Assembly: GCA_944351315.1 (NCBI GenBank)
Contig: CALVPL010000117.1
Location: forward strand, 1-15,513
Direction of reading: 5' to 3'
Source of the DNA: an uncultured Bacilli bacterium
GTDB lineage: Bacteria > Bacillota_I > Bacilli_A > RF39 > UBA660
DNA length: 15,513 nucleotides
The notes below the pieces were generated by a model. That model did no database searches. It was not told where the DNA came from and saw only the letters and a program-made list of their open reading frames with translations. The position numbers and the translations under genes were made by a program. Within the stretch, counting starts at the first letter, position 1. Each line of letters opens with the position of its first letter. Below are positions 14,132 through 15,513 of the stretch, piece by piece.

Positions 14132-14856
14132 AACCAGATTTTATAACTGAAATAGACTGGAAATTATTACAAGAAAAATATCCAGAAAACATAAATGAAA
14201 TTGTAAAAAAATTAGAAAATCATTATCCTGTTCAATATTTAATTGGCAACGTTGAGTTTTTAAACACAACAATAAAAGTAGATGAAAGAGTATTAATCCC
14301 GCGTTTTGAAACCGAATTATTAGTAGATAAAACTATCAAAAAAGTGAAAGATCTTCATTTAAATAATCCTAAAATTTTAGATTTAGGAACAGGAAGTGGA
14401 TGTATCTCAATTGCCTTAAAAAAGAACATTCCTTGTTCAGTAACAGGAATAGATATTTCTTCTAAAGCTATTGAATTAGCTAAGGAGAATGCAAAAGAAA
14501 ATCATGTAGAAATTGATTTTAAAATAGAAAATATGATAAATACCGATTTCGAAGGGTATGACGTTATTATTAGCAATCCACCCTATGTTAAAGAAACAGA
14601 ACTTGTCGGAGAAGAAACAAAATTTGAACCTCAAAATGCCTTATTTGCCAAAAAAGATGGTTTATATTTTTATGAAGAAATACTTAAAAAAATAAGTCAG
14701 TTATCCACGAAACCTAAATTAGTAGCTTTTGAAATAGGATGTACTGAAGGAAAAGATATTGAAAATATTGCTTTAAAATACTTATCCACACCAAAAATAA
14801 GCATTGACAAAGATTTGACAGATAGAGAACGATATCTTTTTATAGAATTTGAATAA
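14128..14856 (+). CDS. prmC: Peptide chain release factor N(5)-glutamine methyltransferase PrmC (HemK)
   Basis: A 242-residue methylase that transfers a methyl group from S-adenosylmethionine to the GGQ glutamine of release factors, raising termination efficiency. The family block PVQYLIGNVEFLN (34-46) is followed by VLIPRFETELLV, the SAM-binding DLGTGSGC (85-92), and the catalytic NPPY (150-153), which holds the substrate glutamine. Only about 33 residues precede PVQYL, against roughly 65 in Bacillus PrmC, so the N-terminal substrate-binding helical domain is truncated. The ATG overlaps the stop of a 36-aa ORF (ATGA), and no independent Shine-Dalgarno is obvious before it. It is two genes after its substrate prfA, the standard pairing. 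The gene contains a perfect DnaA-box nonamer (14782-14790) and a near match (14701-14709). Confidence 0.94.
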   Translation: MKPDFITEIDWKLLQEKYPENINEIVKKLENHYPVQYLIGNVEFLNTTIKVDERVLIPRFETELLVDKTIKKVKDLHLNNPKILDLGTGSGCISIALKKNIPCSVTGIDISSKAIELAKENAKENHVEIDFKIENMINTDFEGYDVIISNPPYVKETELVGEETKFEPQNALFAKKDGLYFYEEILKKISQLSTKPKLVAFEIGCTEGKDIENIALKYLSTPKISIDKDLTDRERYLFIEFE

Positions 14857-14895
14857 AAAAGTAAAATTCATTCCATAAACAAAATAGGTGAGAAA

Positions 14896-15402
14896 ATGAA
14901 AAAAATAATTCCAATTTTGTTTGTCTTTTTCCTATTTTATGGATTTGTAAATAAAGAAGAAATTCTAATACCTACAGATGCGATTCGCTTTCGAGTGATT
15001 GCAAATAGCAATGATCCAATGGACCAAAATTTAAAAATAGAAGTAAAAAATGCTTTAGAAGAAGAATTAAATAAACTTATGGTTTCTGCTAAAAATAGTC
15101 AAGAAGCGAAAGAAATCATAGAAGCAAACATGGATACCATTCAAAATATTGTGAATAACTATACTACAGATAATACGATATCTTTTGGGATAAACTATTT
15201 TCCTGAAAAAGAATATCATGGAGTTACTTATGAAAGTGGCAATTATGAATCTTTAGTGGTTACTTTAGGAAATGGAATAGGTAACAATTGGTGGTGTGTG
15301 ATGTTCCCGCCTTTATGTTTATTAGAAGCTAAAAAAGAAAATACCGATGAAGTAAATTATAAATTTTATGTCCAAGAAATAATTGAAAAGTATACTTCAT
15401 AA
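14896..15402 (+). CDS. spoIIR: Stage II sporulation protein R (SpoIIR)
   Basis: A 168-residue secreted signalling protein. In Bacillus, SpoIIR is made in the forespore under sigma-F and exported to the intermembrane space, where it triggers SpoIIGA to process pro-sigma-E in the mother cell. A hydrophobic N-terminal segment (about 4-18) serves as signal or anchor. The family core is clear: IRFRVIANSNDPMDQNLKI (30-48) and the hallmark GNNWWCVMFPPLC (129-141). It is shorter than the Bacillus protein (about 220) but similar to clostridial-type forms. The Shine-Dalgarno AGGTGAG lies 3 nt before the ATG. I could not identify a clear sigma-F promoter in the 39-nt gap after prmC. The position prmC-spoIIR-mntP is conserved in Bacilli. 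It suggests the organism sporulates, though the gene alone does not prove it. Confidence 0.93.
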   Translation: MKKIIPILFVFFLFYGFVNKEEILIPTDAIRFRVIANSNDPMDQNLKIEVKNALEEELNKLMVSAKNSQEAKEIIEANMDTIQNIVNNYTTDNTISFGINYFPEKEYHGVTYESGNYESLVVTLGNGIGNNWWCVMFPPLCLLEAKKENTDEVNYKFYVQEIIEKYTS

Positions 15403-15413
15403 AAAACCAAGAA

Positions 15414-15442
15414 TCCCCATACAATGTAGTGGGGACTTTTTT
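15414..15442 (+). terminator. GC-rich hairpin and T-tract directly before mntP (spoIIR terminator or mntP attenuator)
   Basis: TCCCCA (15414-15419) pairs perfectly with TGGGGA (15430-15435) around a 10-nt loop, followed by C and six T residues (15437-15442) that abut the mntP ATG. It is a canonical terminator by shape. Its 3' arm also holds GGGG (15431-15434), the only Shine-Dalgarno-like sequence at a workable distance from mntP, so the hairpin would hide it when folded. Confidence 0.75.
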
Positions 15443-15513
15443 ATGAAAGAAATACTAAACATTTTATTAATAGGTATTGCCCTTAGTATGGACACATTTT
15501 CTTTATCTTTAGG
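15443..15513 (+). CDS. mntP: Putative manganese efflux pump MntP (N-terminus only; runs off the window)
   Basis: Only 23 codons are visible before the window ends. They begin with ATG at 15443 and encode a hydrophobic first membrane segment with ALSMDTFSLSL, which matches the ALxMDAFxVSL motif of the MntP/YebN (DUF204) Mn(II) exporter family; the Asp in this motif is conserved. The location after spoIIR agrees with Bacillus, where mntP lies a few genes downstream of spoIIR. The short gap leaves no room for a yybP-ykoY manganese riboswitch, a common regulator of mntP. The ATG follows immediately on a hairpin and T-tract. Confidence 0.75.
   Translation, partial: MKEILNILLIGIALSMDTFSLSL

Noticed and set aside
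14844..14870. GAATTT/AAATTC hairpin after prmC as a terminator
   Set aside because: The stem is only six AT-rich pairs and is not followed by a T-tract.
14857..14895. Sigma-F promoter before spoIIR
   Set aside because: GAATA occurs at a possible -35 position, but no GGnnAnA-type -10 box follows at the right spacing.
1..15513. CRISPR arrays, tRNA/rRNA genes, T-box or metal riboswitches, parS sites, defence or phage genes
   Set aside because: Looked for on both strands by eye; no repeat arrays, cloverleaf or leader-sized gaps, and no CACGTG-centred palindrome were found. All gene-free gaps are 150 bases or less.

Overview
The window is very AT-rich (roughly 30% G+C by eye) and reads as chromosomal DNA from a low-GC Gram-positive bacterium of the Bacilli/Erysipelotrichia/RF39-like kind. 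The reasons are an rpmH-rnpA-yidC-khpB-mnmE-mnmG-rsmG-noc origin block, an RNA polymerase delta subunit (rpoE), and a SpoIIR homologue, which points to an endospore former or a recent descendant of one. All Trp codons I checked are TGG. Every main gene stops with TAA or TAG, and the only TGA stop belongs to a 36-codon ORF.

Layout. Bases 1-650 hold the 3' end of an IS66-type transposase gene and its terminator. Bases 710-8237 are the left side of the classical origin region: rpmH, rnpA, yidC, khpB (jag), then a terminator, a perfect Noc-binding sequence and a strong promoter, then mnmE-mnmG-rsmG, then noc with its own promoter. dnaA and parA/parB (soj/spo0J) are not in the window. A bidirectional terminator (8227-8263) separates noc from a convergent class A penicillin-binding protein gene (8253-10187, minus strand). 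That gene has a candidate forespore (sigma-G-like) promoter and is divergent from a DUF1934 gene-argS-rpoE-prfA-[36-aa ORF]-prmC-spoIIR-mntP series. This second half keeps, in compressed form, an order also found in Bacillus subtilis (pbpG ... ywiB-argS-rpoE ... prfA-prmC ... spoIIR ... mntP).

How the genes work together. Most are housekeeping: ribosome and RNase P (L34, RnpA), membrane protein insertion (YidC with the RNA-binding KhpB), tRNA wobble-uridine modification (MnmE/MnmG), 16S rRNA methylation (RsmG), arginyl-tRNA charging, transcription (delta), and translation termination (RF1 with its methylase PrmC). Noc, the PBP and SpoIIR link the region to chromosome organisation, division and sporulation.

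I see no phage, CRISPR or defence system. The most notable observation is the pairing, within 4 kb, of a perfect 16-bp NBS palindrome with a Noc-type ParB homologue whose DNA-specificity residues match Noc at three of four positions, and which carries a long acidic linker not found in Bacillus Noc. Next are the unlabelled 36-aa ORF translationally coupled to an N-terminally short prmC, and a hairpin plus T-tract placed directly on the mntP start.
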